From the NCBI RefSeq assembly GCF_001614315.2, contig NZ_LVEG02000005.1, positions 1 to 64,000 on the forward strand: a DNA stretch of 64,000 nucleotides. Reading direction: 5' to 3'. Positions 31,236-39,565 of this stretch are shown in pieces. A program made the translations under genes and the position numbers. The stretch's first letter is position 1; every line of letters begins with the position of its first letter. This DNA is from Halofilum ochraceum (lineage in GTDB: Bacteria; Pseudomonadota; Gammaproteobacteria; XJ16; Halofilaceae). Below the pieces are notes generated by a model that saw nothing but the letters and a program-made list of their open reading frames with translations, made no database searches and was not told the origin of the DNA.

Positions 31236-31502
31236 TTACCAGTCGATGCGGTTCTGCTTGAGGAACCACATCGGGACGCCAACCGAGTCGCCAAAATGCT
31301 CGTTGCCCTCGGATGGTGGGAGGCGGCGCAGAAGCGATACCGGGCAACCAAAAGTGCCCAGGTGCTTCGGCTTGTCGAAGTAAGCGGCCTTGCCGCTTTC
31401 GCTCGTTTCGTAAGTGTCGCCTTCGGCCGCGCGGGCTACGCCGACGTAGCTGCGGGCCTTCTTGGGATCGACCCTGGGGATCTGTGTGGCTTCCAGGTTC
31501 AT
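31236..31502 (-). CDS. Hypothetical phage protein
   Basis: 88 aa. Notable strings are KKARSYVGVARAAEGDTYET and GVPMWFLKQNRIDW at the C-terminus. No family recognised. GGAGAACGACG before the ATG. Confidence 0.5.
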   Translation of the reverse strand: MNLEATQIPRVDPKKARSYVGVARAAEGDTYETSESGKAAYFDKPKHLGTFGCPVSLLRRLPPSEGNEHFGDSVGVPMWFLKQNRIDW

Positions 31503-31572
31503 CGTCGTTCTCCGTGGTCGGGGTTGCCCGTCGATGGGCCTTCGTCCTTGAAGGCGCATCGGCTGGCAGGGT

Positions 31573-31944
31573 TTATGACGGTTCTGCGTCCGGGCCGACC
31601 GCTTCGCCCGCCATTTGGGCAACGCGGCTGTCCTCGAACTCGTGGAAGGCGGCAAAGCCTTCGTAGTGGGTCGCATAGCGCGGGACGAAGCCGGCGATCA
31701 GCTCGCCGGAGTCCCGGTCCATGTGCTCAAGGATTCCGCCCACGTCATGGATGAAGTCGGCGTCGGATGCGGCGAGAAGCTCCTCCCACTCGATGGGATA
31801 GTTGCCGTTGGCGCCGTCGGCCGCGAGCAGTCCGATAGTCACGTCGGCCTTGGTGGGCGGCACGCTGCCGGCCCGGGTGCAGATGCCGATAAAGCGTTCT
31901 GCGGCTTCTTTCGCTTGCGGCGTGTTCTGGCTGTTGAAACGCAT
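31573..31944 (-). CDS. Hypothetical acidic phage protein
   Basis: 123 aa, acidic. It has FIGICTRAGSVPPTKADVTI and LEHMDRDSGELIAGF segments. No domain recognised; strong GGAGGCAACC ribosome site. Confidence 0.55.
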   Translation of the reverse strand: MRFNSQNTPQAKEAAERFIGICTRAGSVPPTKADVTIGLLAADGANGNYPIEWEELLAASDADFIHDVGGILEHMDRDSGELIAGFVPRYATHYEGFAAFHEFEDSRVAQMAGEAVGPDAEPS

Positions 31945-31954
31945 GGTTGCCTCC

Positions 31955-32218
31955 TTATCGGGCAGCGGGGCGCCGGGGCGCGTAGATGCTGGACATGGGG
32001 CGCTTGCTCGGGGTGCGCTTGCTCCGCTGCGGCATGGCTGCGGCCTGGCGCTGCGCCCGGTTGATTAATTCGCGGGTGGGCTCGACGCCGTACATGACGA
32101 GCGCATCGCGGGCGTGGAACCGCTCGGATTGTCCGGCCAGCCCGTTGTGCCGGACGTAGTCGATGGCGCGGGCGGCGGCCCGAACGGCGCGGTCGATTTC
32201 TTGCTGCGTGTTTTTCAT
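31955..32218 (-). CDS. Hypothetical basic phage protein, first gene of the accessory cluster
   Basis: 87 aa, basic tail (PQRSKRTPSKRPMSS region). Directly behind the cluster promoter. Likely nucleic-acid binding by charge; no known family. Confidence 0.55.
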   Translation of the reverse strand: MKNTQQEIDRAVRAAARAIDYVRHNGLAGQSERFHARDALVMYGVEPTRELINRAQRQAAAMPQRSKRTPSKRPMSSIYAPRRPAAR

Positions 32219-32252
32219 TGGGTTCTCCGTGGTGTCGTTGTCGACAAGCGAA

Positions 32253-32281
32253 AGCTAACCCGCAAAAACTGCGGGTGTCAA
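32253..32281 (-). promoter_or_regulatory. Leftward promoter of the accessory cluster
   Basis: On the minus strand: consensus TTGACA (32276-32281), exactly 17 bp, TTAGCT (32253-32258). The whole spacer is an inverted repeat (CCCGCA, five bases, TGCGGG; 32259-32275), and operator 7 overlaps the -35, suggesting control by two factors. Confidence 0.8.
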
Positions 32282-32294
32282 CACAGAATGTGAT
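32280..32294 (-). promoter_or_regulatory. Operator-like palindrome, site 7 (accessory promoter)
   Basis: AACACAGAATGTGAT, overlapping the -35 of the accessory-cluster promoter by two bases. Confidence 0.65.
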
Positions 32295-32404
32295 GGTGCG
32301 GTCCAATCCGCCACGGAGCGCAGCACGCCGCGTGTTGCACAGGTGATTATGGGTATGTACCCTTTCGGTCACAGTACGAGGCGTGCGCCCCGGAGGACGG
32401 GAAT
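32295..32404. other. Intergenic region upstream of the phage tRNA
   Basis: No gene seen. It contains GC-rich sequence between divergent transcription units; a rightward promoter for the tRNA or late genes should lie here or near 32370-32420, but none stands out by eye. Confidence 0.3.
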
Positions 32405-32419
32405 CGCACGTTTCGTGAT
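32405..32419 (+). promoter_or_regulatory. Operator-like palindrome, site 8 (before the tRNA)
   Basis: CGCACGTTTCGTGAT, ending 5 bp before the tRNA gene, so a bound protein would cover or block the tRNA promoter or elongating polymerase. Confidence 0.6.
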
Positions 32420-32423
32420 CTGT

Positions 32424-32500
32424 AGCGGGGTGGCGCAGTCAGGCAGCGCGCTGGGCTCATAACCCGGAGGACGCAGGTTCGAATCCTGCCCCCGCTACCA
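32424..32500 (+). tRNA. tRNA-Met(CAT), initiator-like
   Basis: 77 nt including an encoded CCA. It folds as acceptor AGCGGGG/CCCCGCT, D stem GCGC/GCGC, anticodon stem CTGGG/CCCGG with loop CTCATAA, variable AGGAC, and T arm GCAGG-TTCGAAT-CCTGC. Three G-C pairs below the anticodon loop are the hallmark of initiator tRNA. But position 1:72 is an A-T pair, where bacterial initiators have a C-A mismatch. It is surrounded by phage genes and not part of an att site. Confidence 0.93.
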
Positions 32501-32548
32501 GCAGATACCTTATGAGCCCGACTGACCCCTGCGGGGGTATGCCAGCAG

Positions 32549-32586
32549 GCCCCGGCGGCGGCACCGGATCGCCGTCGGGGCTTTTT
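32549..32586 (+). terminator. Terminator after the phage tRNA
   Basis: GCCCCGGCGGC / GCCGTCGGGGC stem (one mismatch) followed by five T's. Confidence 0.75.
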
Positions 32587-32681
32587 GGGTTCATGCCGAG
32601 CACCGGGCGCGGAGCCCCCGCAATCTGCGCGCCCGCTTAGGGCCGCCCCTCCGGTCGTGCAAGAGGGGTTCTTCGTGGTCT

Positions 32682-32712
32682 GCCCCACGGCCAGTGGTCG
32701 TGGGGCTTTTTT
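32682..32712 (+). terminator. Terminator ahead of the terminase operon
   Basis: GCCCCACG / CGTGGGGC stem and six T's, ending one base before a possible ATG at 32713. That placement argues for the later terminase start at 32728. Late transcription must start after it or be antiterminated through it. Confidence 0.75.
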
Positions 32713-32727
32713 ATGGGTGCAAGGAAA

Positions 32728-33321
32728 ATGGCGAGCGGCAAGGCGGACTGGGAGGCAATCGGGCGGGAATACCGTGCCGGCCAGCTCTCCATCCGTGAAA
32801 TCGCGCGCCAGTACGAGGTATCCGAGGGCGCGATCCGCAAGAAGGCCAAGCACTACGGCTGGACACGCGATCTGTCGGACGAGGTCCGGCGCGAGACGCG
32901 CGCCCGCACCCAGCGCGAGGAGCTGAACGAGGGCGTTACCGGCCCGGACAACGAGCGCGCGGCCGTGGATCAGGCGGCGGCCCGGGGCGTGGAAGTGGTG
33001 CGCCAGCACCGGGAGCTGATCGGCAACACCATCGCCACGCTGCGCGAGATGCAGACGCTCGTGCATATGTGGTTCACGGCCGGGGATGAAACCGACGAGA
33101 ACGGCATAAGGGTGCGCGACCGCATCGAGGTCGTGCTGTTCCCCGGCAAGGGCGACGGCATCAGCTCGCTCATGCAATCGCTGTCGTCGAGCCTCGACCG
33201 CGTCGTTCGCCTGGAGCGCAAGGCGTTCAACCTGGACGAGGACGACGAGGGCGGCGACGCGGAGGACATTCTCGCGCGGCTCGAACGGGGCCGGGAGCGG
33301 GTCGCCCGCCGTGGCGGCTAA
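32728..33321 (+). CDS. Terminase small subunit
   Basis: 197 aa. Residues 6-45 form the DNA-recognition helix-turn-helix typical of small terminases (EIGREYRAGQ-like start, SIREIARQYEVSEGAIRKKA, then HYGWTRDL). The remainder is helical with an acidic C-terminus. AAGGA precedes ATG 32728; an in-frame ATG at 32713 sits on the terminator T run. It overlaps the large subunit by 11 bp. Confidence 0.8.
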   Translation: MASGKADWEAIGREYRAGQLSIREIARQYEVSEGAIRKKAKHYGWTRDLSDEVRRETRARTQREELNEGVTGPDNERAAVDQAAARGVEVVRQHRELIGNTIATLREMQTLVHMWFTAGDETDENGIRVRDRIEVVLFPGKGDGISSLMQSLSSSLDRVVRLERKAFNLDEDDEGGDAEDILARLERGRERVARRGG

Positions 33322-34789
33322 CGGCAGCAGGGCGCTACCGCAGACGGCAGCGGAGCGCCAGCTACAGGAGGACGTCGCCGGGTTCTACGCGGACCCTTAC
33401 GGCTTCGTGCTGTATGCGTACCCGTGGGGCGAGCCCGGCGGGTGGCTGGAGAAGGAATCCGGCCCGGACGAGTGGCAGCGCGAGTTCCTCACGGACCTTG
33501 GCCGGCTCGTCGCCGAGGCGGAGACGGCCGGCGAGGAAGCCGAGGCGATCCAGTACGCCATCGCTTCCGGGCACGGCATCGGCAAGACGGCCGAGATCGC
33601 GTGGTTGATCCACTGGTTCATATCCACGCGGCCGTATCCGCAGATCGTGGTCACGGCCGGGACGAAGCCGCAGCTCACGACGAAAACATGGCGCGAGCTG
33701 TCGAAGTGGCACCGGGTGAGCATCAACGCCCACTGGTTCCGCTGGACGGCGACGAGCTTCTACCACGTGCTCGCCCCGGAGTCGTGGGCCGCATGGGCGA
33801 TCCCGTGGTCGAAGGCCAACCCCGACGCGTTCGCGGGTACGCACGAGCGCCACGTCCTCGTGATCTACGACGAGGCATCAACAATCGACGACGTGATCTG
33901 GGAAACGACCGACGGCGCCATGACGACGCCGGGGGCCATCTGGATCGCGTTCGGCAACCCCGTGTGGCCGCAGGGCAGGTTCTACGACTGCTTCAACCGG
34001 TTCAAGCACAGGTGGCATACGCGCCACATCGACAGCCGCACGGCGAAGAAGGCGAACCGCAACAAGCTCGATCAGTGGGTCGCCGACTACGGCGAGGATT
34101 CGGACTACGTACGCGTAAGGGTACGCGGTGCGTTCCCCCGCGCGGGGCTCAATCAGTTCATCAGCTCCGAGGCGACCGCGACGGCGCGCCAGCGCTCGGT
34201 GCCGGCCGAGGTCTACCGGCGCAAGCCGCTGGTGGTCGCGCTCGACGTTGCCCGCCACGGCGACGACCAATCGGTGCTGACGTTCCGGCGCGGGCCGAAG
34301 GTGTTCCCGCAGGAGCGGGCGCGCATCAACGACCTCATGCAGGTCGCTTACTGGTGCGCGAATCGCCTCAACGAGTGGGACACGGACACGGTGATCGTGG
34401 ACGCCTCCGGCATGGGCTGGGGCGTGGTCGACAAGCTGCGCGAGCTGAAGTTCACGGTGGTCGCGGTGCAGACGGGCGAGGCGGCCCGTGACCCGGACCA
34501 CTTCTACAACCGGCGCGTCGAGCTTTGGCACGAGGCCCGTAAGTGGCTCAAGGAGGAGGGCGACATACCGGACGACGAGGAGCTCGCGTCCGATCTGACG
34601 ACGCCGCAATACTTCTTCGACAACAAGCAGCGCCAGCAGTTGGAGAAGAAAGAGGACATCAAGGAGCGCGGCGAAGGCAGCCCGGACTCGGGCGATTCGT
34701 TCGTTCTCACGTTTGCGTACCCAATGGGTGACGGCCGCAAGGGAAGCGGTCTGAACCCGAATCGGGGCCGGCCCGGAAGGATGGTATGA
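33311..34789 (+). CDS. Terminase large subunit
   Basis: 492 aa. The ATPase motor has Walker A GHGIGKT (residues 87-93) and Walker B VLVIYDEAS (about 183-191), and the nuclease domain has acidic residues in VVALDVARHGDD (about 308-319) and VIVDASGMG (about 358). It translocates DNA into proheads. GTG start 33311 overlaps the small subunit. Confidence 0.9.
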   Translation: MAANGSRALPQTAAERQLQEDVAGFYADPYGFVLYAYPWGEPGGWLEKESGPDEWQREFLTDLGRLVAEAETAGEEAEAIQYAIASGHGIGKTAEIAWLIHWFISTRPYPQIVVTAGTKPQLTTKTWRELSKWHRVSINAHWFRWTATSFYHVLAPESWAAWAIPWSKANPDAFAGTHERHVLVIYDEASTIDDVIWETTDGAMTTPGAIWIAFGNPVWPQGRFYDCFNRFKHRWHTRHIDSRTAKKANRNKLDQWVADYGEDSDYVRVRVRGAFPRAGLNQFISSEATATARQRSVPAEVYRRKPLVVALDVARHGDDQSVLTFRRGPKVFPQERARINDLMQVAYWCANRLNEWDTDTVIVDASGMGWGVVDKLRELKFTVVAVQTGEAARDPDHFYNRRVELWHEARKWLKEEGDIPDDEELASDLTTPQYFFDNKQRQQLEKKEDIKERGEGSPDSGDSFVLTFAYPMGDGRKGSGLNPNRGRPGRMV

Positions 34790-34793
34790 CTCC

Positions 34794-36950
34794 ATGAAGG
34801 TCGAGAAGCTGGAGGAGTTCCTGGGCGAGATCCACGACCAGCCCAACTGGCGGTATGAGGCCAACCGGGCGGCGGATTACTACGACGGGAACCAGCTCAC
34901 CTCGCAGACGCTGCAGGACATGGAGGACCGGGGCATTCCGCCCATCGTCGTGAACATCACCAAGCCCACGGTCGACACCGTGCTCGGCATGGAGGCGCAG
35001 ACGCGCCGTGATTGGGTGGTGCGCGGCGAGCGCGACGAGGACACGGATCTGGCCGACGCGCTCACCGTGAAGATGGCGGAGGCCGAGCGCACCACGCGCG
35101 CCAACCGCGTGTGCGGCGACGCCTACGAGGATCAGGTGAAGGTCGGCATCGGCTTCGTGCACGTCGGCCGCCAGAGCGATCCGTTCGAGGAGCCCTACGT
35201 CGTCGAGACGGTGCACCGCTCCGAGCTGCATTGGGACTGGCGGGCGCGCAAGCCGGACCTGTCGGACGCGCGCTACATGGTGCGCGAGCGGTGGTACGAC
35301 CTCGATGAGGCGATCGCCCTGTTCCCGAACAAGAAGGAAGTGCTTCGCGCAGCCGTCAGCAATGAGCCGTGGTGGGACTGGCGCGAGGAGCTCGACACGA
35401 ATCTCGCCCACGATCTGGCCGTGGAGCGGGACTTCACGATCAACGAGGAGCACTGGCTCCTGCGCGATCGCCAGCGGATCAAGCTGTATGAGGTGTGGTA
35501 CCGCGAGTACACCAGCGGGAAGGTGCTCAAGGTCCGCGCCGGCCGCGGCCGCCCGGAGCGCGTGCTCGAGTACGACCCGAAGGATATGCGCCATCAGGCG
35601 CTCGTGCGCGGTGGCCATGCCCGCGTCGAGAAGGCGCGCTTCTCCAAGGTGAGGCTCGCATGGTGGGCCGGCCCGCACCGCATGTACGACGGCCCGAGCC
35701 CGTACCCGCACAACCGGTTCCCGTATGTGCCGTTCATCGGCTACCGCGAGGACCTGACCAACACGCCCTACGGCCTCGTGCGCTCGATGATGAGCCCGCA
35801 GGACGAGGTCAACGCGCGTCGGTCGAAGATGCTGTGGTTGCTGTCGAGCAGCCGCACCATCATGGACTCGGACGCCACGGAGGACTCGCCCGAGAAGGTG
35901 GCGCAGGAGGTCGCGCGGCCGGACGCGATGGTGGTGCTCAACCCGGGGCGCACGAACGCCAACGGCTTCCAGATACAGGACGGCGCGCAGCTCTCCAACC
36001 AGCAGTACCAGGCGCTGCAGGAGTCCAAGGCCAACATTCAAGAGGCGTCGGGGATCTTCGGCGAGGCGATGGGCAATCGCGGCAGCGCCGAGCAGTCCGG
36101 CGTGGCGATCCGCGAGCTGGTGAACCAGTCGGCCACCACGCTCGGGAAGATCAACGACAACTACTCCGAGGGCCGGCGGCTGGTCGGCGAGCTGATGCTG
36201 TACCTGATCGTCGAGGACATTGGCGACGAGCCCGAGGAGGTCAACGTACCGGCCGAGCGCACCCGCGACCGCGAGGAAAAGACGGTCGTGCTCAACGGCC
36301 TTGACCACGACGAGCAGGGCAACGAGTTCATCACCAACCGGCCGCAGCGGCTCGTGAATCGCGTGGCGCTCGATGAAGTGCCCTCCACGGCGAGCTACCG
36401 CCAGCAGTACGCGCAGCAGCTCATGGAGATGGTCAAGACGCTGCCGCCGGAGATCCAGATGAGCGTCGCCGACATGATCGTCGAGGCGAGCGATCTGCCG
36501 AACCGGCAGGACGTGGCCGACCGCATCCGCCGCATGACCGGCCAGGGCAAGGGCGCCGAGCAGCAGCAGGCGCAGCAGGCCGAGCTGAAGCAGCGCCAGC
36601 AGCAGCTCGAAATGGCCGAGCAGGAAGGCAAGGCCCGGGAGGCGCAGGCCAACGCCAAGAAGGCCGAGGCCGAGATCGCCGATACCCGCGCCGAAACCGC
36701 CAAGACGCTCGCCGAAACCGAGCAGACGATGGCGGAAACCGAGCGCGAGGACGCGGATTACGACATGCAGCTCGCCGACGAGATCGCGGCACTGGCGCGC
36801 GGCGAGCTGCCCGCGAGTATGCAGCCGCAGGAACAACAGCGGCCGTCGGGCGGTTCACAGCAGCCGTCCGGCCCGCAGCAGGGCCAACCGCAGCAGCAGG
36901 GCGCCCCGATGGGCGGCCAGCAGCAGCGGCAGCCCGCACCGACTCCGTAG
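34794..36950 (+). CDS. P22-like portal protein
   Basis: 718 aa, the dodecameric DNA gate of the head. The N-terminal half resembles P22-family portals (PIVVNITKPTVDTVLGMEAQ near residues 43-62, PYVPFIGYREDLTNTPYGLV near 307-326, then QDEVNARRSKML). The C-terminal 130 residues are a long Gln/Ala/Glu coiled coil and Gln/Pro tail, like the barrel of P22 gp1. It is 4 bp after the terminase gene. Confidence 0.85.
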   Translation: MKVEKLEEFLGEIHDQPNWRYEANRAADYYDGNQLTSQTLQDMEDRGIPPIVVNITKPTVDTVLGMEAQTRRDWVVRGERDEDTDLADALTVKMAEAERTTRANRVCGDAYEDQVKVGIGFVHVGRQSDPFEEPYVVETVHRSELHWDWRARKPDLSDARYMVRERWYDLDEAIALFPNKKEVLRAAVSNEPWWDWREELDTNLAHDLAVERDFTINEEHWLLRDRQRIKLYEVWYREYTSGKVLKVRAGRGRPERVLEYDPKDMRHQALVRGGHARVEKARFSKVRLAWWAGPHRMYDGPSPYPHNRFPYVPFIGYREDLTNTPYGLVRSMMSPQDEVNARRSKMLWLLSSSRTIMDSDATEDSPEKVAQEVARPDAMVVLNPGRTNANGFQIQDGAQLSNQQYQALQESKANIQEASGIFGEAMGNRGSAEQSGVAIRELVNQSATTLGKINDNYSEGRRLVGELMLYLIVEDIGDEPEEVNVPAERTRDREEKTVVLNGLDHDEQGNEFITNRPQRLVNRVALDEVPSTASYRQQYAQQLMEMVKTLPPEIQMSVADMIVEASDLPNRQDVADRIRRMTGQGKGAEQQQAQQAELKQRQQQLEMAEQEGKAREAQANAKKAEAEIADTRAETAKTLAETEQTMAETEREDADYDMQLADEIAALARGELPASMQPQEQQRPSGGSQQPSGPQQGQPQQQGAPMGGQQQRQPAPTP

Positions 36951-37000
36951 GGGCGCGGATACAGCCCCGCCGAGGCTGCGGCGAAGCAGCCACATGAGGA

Positions 37001-37025
37001 AGGCCCGCCATTGAGCGGGCCTTTT
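37001..37025 (+). terminator. Terminator-like hairpin after the portal gene
   Basis: AGGCCCGC / GCGGGCCT stem with the loop CATTGA and four T's. Confidence 0.65.
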
Positions 37026-37066
37026 CCGTTTCGGTACCCGGATATGGACGGGCGCCCGTTTCGGAG

Positions 37067-37092
37067 AAGGCCTGCCGGTGCGCGGGCCTTTC
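37067..37092 (+). terminator. Second hairpin before the scaffold gene
   Basis: AAGGCCTGC / GCGGGCCTT stem with one G-T pair and a TTTCT exit. The two hairpins may tune the portal-to-scaffold expression ratio. Confidence 0.5.
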
Positions 37093-37135
37093 TCGTTACA
37101 GCGACGCAACCCAGCGATACGGGAGCAGGAAAGGC

Positions 37136-38227
37136 ATGAGTGGAAAAAGCATCGAGGACCTGGACCCCGAAGCACTCGAGAACATGGACCCGACCGAAAT
37201 CGCGGTAGCGATGGAAGGGGACAGCGAGAGCGATGGGGCTCCGGCGCAGCGCCAGAAGCGCGACCCGCGCGGTGATCCGAGCAACGCCGAGGAGGACCGG
37301 GAACGTGGCAGCACGCGACCGGACTACGAGGCCGAGCGGGCCACCAGTGGAAAGCGCGATGGCGACACGGGCGACAAGGGCGATGGCGACACGTCCACCG
37401 GCAGCGAGGCCGGTTCCGAGGATTCGCCGGACTCGGACGAAGGCAAGCCCGTGGAGACGGCCGACGGCAAGCACACGATCCCGCACGGCGTACTCAAGGG
37501 TGAGCGCGAGGAGAAGGCACGGCTGAAGGCCGAGCTGGAACGGCGCGAGCAGGAGCTTGAACAGCTCCGCCAGAACAACCCCGGTGAGACGACCGCCACG
37601 TCGGAAGGCGGGCAGGGGCAGGACGGGCAGGGCGACAACGCCGGCACCCGCACCGACCCGAACGCCTACGACTGGAATCAGATCGCCGAGGAGTATGGCG
37701 ACGAGTACGCGCAGATGATGCGTGAGCGTGTGGAGCGCGAGCAGGAGCTTGAACGCCGCCTGCAGCAGCAGGAGGAGCGCGAGCGAGCCCGCGAGAAGGA
37801 TGCCGAACGGCAGACGCAGGAAACGGTACAGGGTGCGATCGACAACCTGCCGACGCTGGCGACGTGGCAATCGCAGGACCCCGCCATGTTCGAGGCCGCC
37901 AAGGCGGTCGATAACCAGCTCATGCAGGACCCGCAATGGCAGGGTGCTTCGTATGCCGACCGTTTCACCGAAGTCGTGCGCCGTCTGCGCCCCGATGCGC
38001 CGGAAGTCTCCGGCCAATCCAATGCCAACAACCGCGGCAACAGCGGCAAGCAGGAGGACGACGACACACCTCCGCCGCCCACGTCGCATTCCGACGCGCC
38101 GGGTGGATCTTCTCCCGATGCGCGCTCCGAGCGTGAACGGATCGAGGACGCGGACCCGACTGATCTCGAGTCCCGCTTCGATCGCATGACGGACGCGCAG
38201 AAGGAGGAGTTCCTCGCCGGCCTGTAA
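37136..38227 (+). CDS. Putative scaffolding protein
   Basis: 363 aa, very acidic, Gly/Asp/Ser-rich N-terminal third, a long coiled coil (about residues 115-150 and 195-240) and a helical C-terminus. It has no enzyme motif. Place between portal and coat, composition and helical content all match P22-type scaffolding proteins, which direct coat assembly and then leave. Confidence 0.7.
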   Translation: MSGKSIEDLDPEALENMDPTEIAVAMEGDSESDGAPAQRQKRDPRGDPSNAEEDRERGSTRPDYEAERATSGKRDGDTGDKGDGDTSTGSEAGSEDSPDSDEGKPVETADGKHTIPHGVLKGEREEKARLKAELERREQELEQLRQNNPGETTATSEGGQGQDGQGDNAGTRTDPNAYDWNQIAEEYGDEYAQMMRERVEREQELERRLQQQEERERAREKDAERQTQETVQGAIDNLPTLATWQSQDPAMFEAAKAVDNQLMQDPQWQGASYADRFTEVVRRLRPDAPEVSGQSNANNRGNSGKQEDDDTPPPPTSHSDAPGGSSPDARSERERIEDADPTDLESRFDRMTDAQKEEFLAGL

Positions 38228-38251
38228 TCACTTCAGCCGGAGGAATGAGCA

Positions 38252-39466
38252 ATGGCTCAAACCAACGTCCCAATCGGGAGCCCGACGGCGAAGAAGGTCT
38301 ACAGCGTCGCTGTGTTCTCCGAGACGCAGCGGAAGCCGTCCCTTCGCCGCAACCTCGTCGGCCCTGCGCCCAAGCAGTCGGCCGCCGAGAAAAAGCTCCG
38401 GGGTCAGACCTCGGAGGATTACCCGATCGTTCGGGTTACGGACCTGCAGAACACCGCAGGTGACACGGTCAGTGTCGATCTGTTCAACATCATCAAGGGC
38501 AAGCCCACGATGGGCGACCGCAAGATCGCGGGCCGGATGATGGCGCTCAAGACGTCGAGCCTCGACGTGCGGATCGACCAGTACCGGGGTGGCGTCGACC
38601 AGGGCGGGCGCATGACGCAGCAGCGCACCGTCCACCAGCTCCGGGGCATTGCCAAGGGCAACCTCGCAGGCTGGGCCGCACGCCTCGAGGATCAGCTCTG
38701 CATGACCCATATCGCGGGTGCGCGGGGCTTCGACGAGGCCGAGGACTGGGTTGTACCGCTCGAAACGGACGAGGAGTTCGACGAGATCGTGGTCAATCCG
38801 GTGCAGCCGCCCACGCCCAACCGCCGCCTGCTTGGCGGTGATGCCACGGGCGCCAGCGACATCGACTCCGCGGACAAGATGACGCTGGAGATGATCGACG
38901 AGCTGCGCCTGCAGCTCGACGAGATGGCGTTCCCCATGCAGCCGATCCGGCTGCCGGAGGACCCGGCGGTGGACGAGCAGCCGCTCTACTGCCTGATCCT
39001 GTCGCCCCGTCAGTGGCATGACCTGCAGACGCAGACCGGCGACAACGCCTGGCGGACCTTCCTGGCCAACGCGTATCAGCGCGCCAATGGCTGGAGCCAC
39101 CCGCTGTTCAGCGGCAACCCCGGCATGTGGAACGGCATCCTCGTGAAGAAGATGTACCGCCCCATCCGGTTCAATGCCGGTGATCCCGTCCGTGAGTCGG
39201 ACGCCGCGGGCAACGTCAGCTCCACGAACGCGAACACCAAGTTCGACCGTGGTGTGCTGCTTGGCGCGCAGGCGCTCGCCGAGGTCTACGGCAAGGACAA
39301 CGGCTCGGGCTACTACGCCAACTGGCACGAGGAGACGTCCGACCACGGCAACACGGTCGAGCACTCCGTGTCGTTCATGGGCGGCAAGCGCAAGACGCGC
39401 TTCAAGGGCTCGAACGGCGAGTGGACCGACCACGGCGTGTACGCGGTCGATACGGCCGTCAGTTAA
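38252..39466 (+). CDS. Major capsid protein (N4-gp56/DUF4043-like)
   Basis: 404 aa. It resembles the N4-gp56/DUF4043 coat family: MMALKTSSLDVRIDQYRGGV near residue 92, QRTVHQLRGIAKGNLAGWAA near 131, then a final YGKDNGSGYYANWHEE region. It forms the HK97-fold shell. A strong GGAGG site and an isolated position after scaffold fit high expression; a terminator follows. Confidence 0.85.
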   Translation: MAQTNVPIGSPTAKKVYSVAVFSETQRKPSLRRNLVGPAPKQSAAEKKLRGQTSEDYPIVRVTDLQNTAGDTVSVDLFNIIKGKPTMGDRKIAGRMMALKTSSLDVRIDQYRGGVDQGGRMTQQRTVHQLRGIAKGNLAGWAARLEDQLCMTHIAGARGFDEAEDWVVPLETDEEFDEIVVNPVQPPTPNRRLLGGDATGASDIDSADKMTLEMIDELRLQLDEMAFPMQPIRLPEDPAVDEQPLYCLILSPRQWHDLQTQTGDNAWRTFLANAYQRANGWSHPLFSGNPGMWNGILVKKMYRPIRFNAGDPVRESDAAGNVSSTNANTKFDRGVLLGAQALAEVYGKDNGSGYYANWHEETSDHGNTVEHSVSFMGGKRKTRFKGSNGEWTDHGVYAVDTAVS

Positions 39467-39494
39467 GCCGGACGCCACAACACCCCCAGCGTTG

Positions 39495-39519
39495 AAGGCC
39501 GCCATTGAGCGGCTTTTTT
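39495..39519 (+). terminator. Terminator after the coat gene
   Basis: GCCGC-CATTGA-GCGGC stem-loop and six T's. Confidence 0.7.
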
Positions 39520-39565
39520 CGTTGGGGGCCTTCAATTCACCACCTGACAAGGGAGGTACAGCCAA

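Larger units (their letters stand above)
32501..32727. other. Non-coding stretch before the terminase genes
   Basis: It holds two terminators (32549-32586 and 32682-32712) and about 90 bp of unexplained GC-rich sequence between them. A packaging start (cos or pac) could lie here, beside the small terminase gene, but no diagnostic motif is visible. Confidence 0.35.

Noticed and set aside
34707-36836. 709-codon minus-strand frame opposite the portal gene
   Set aside because: Antisense shadow with His/Leu/Val-biased composition; the portal frame explains the region.
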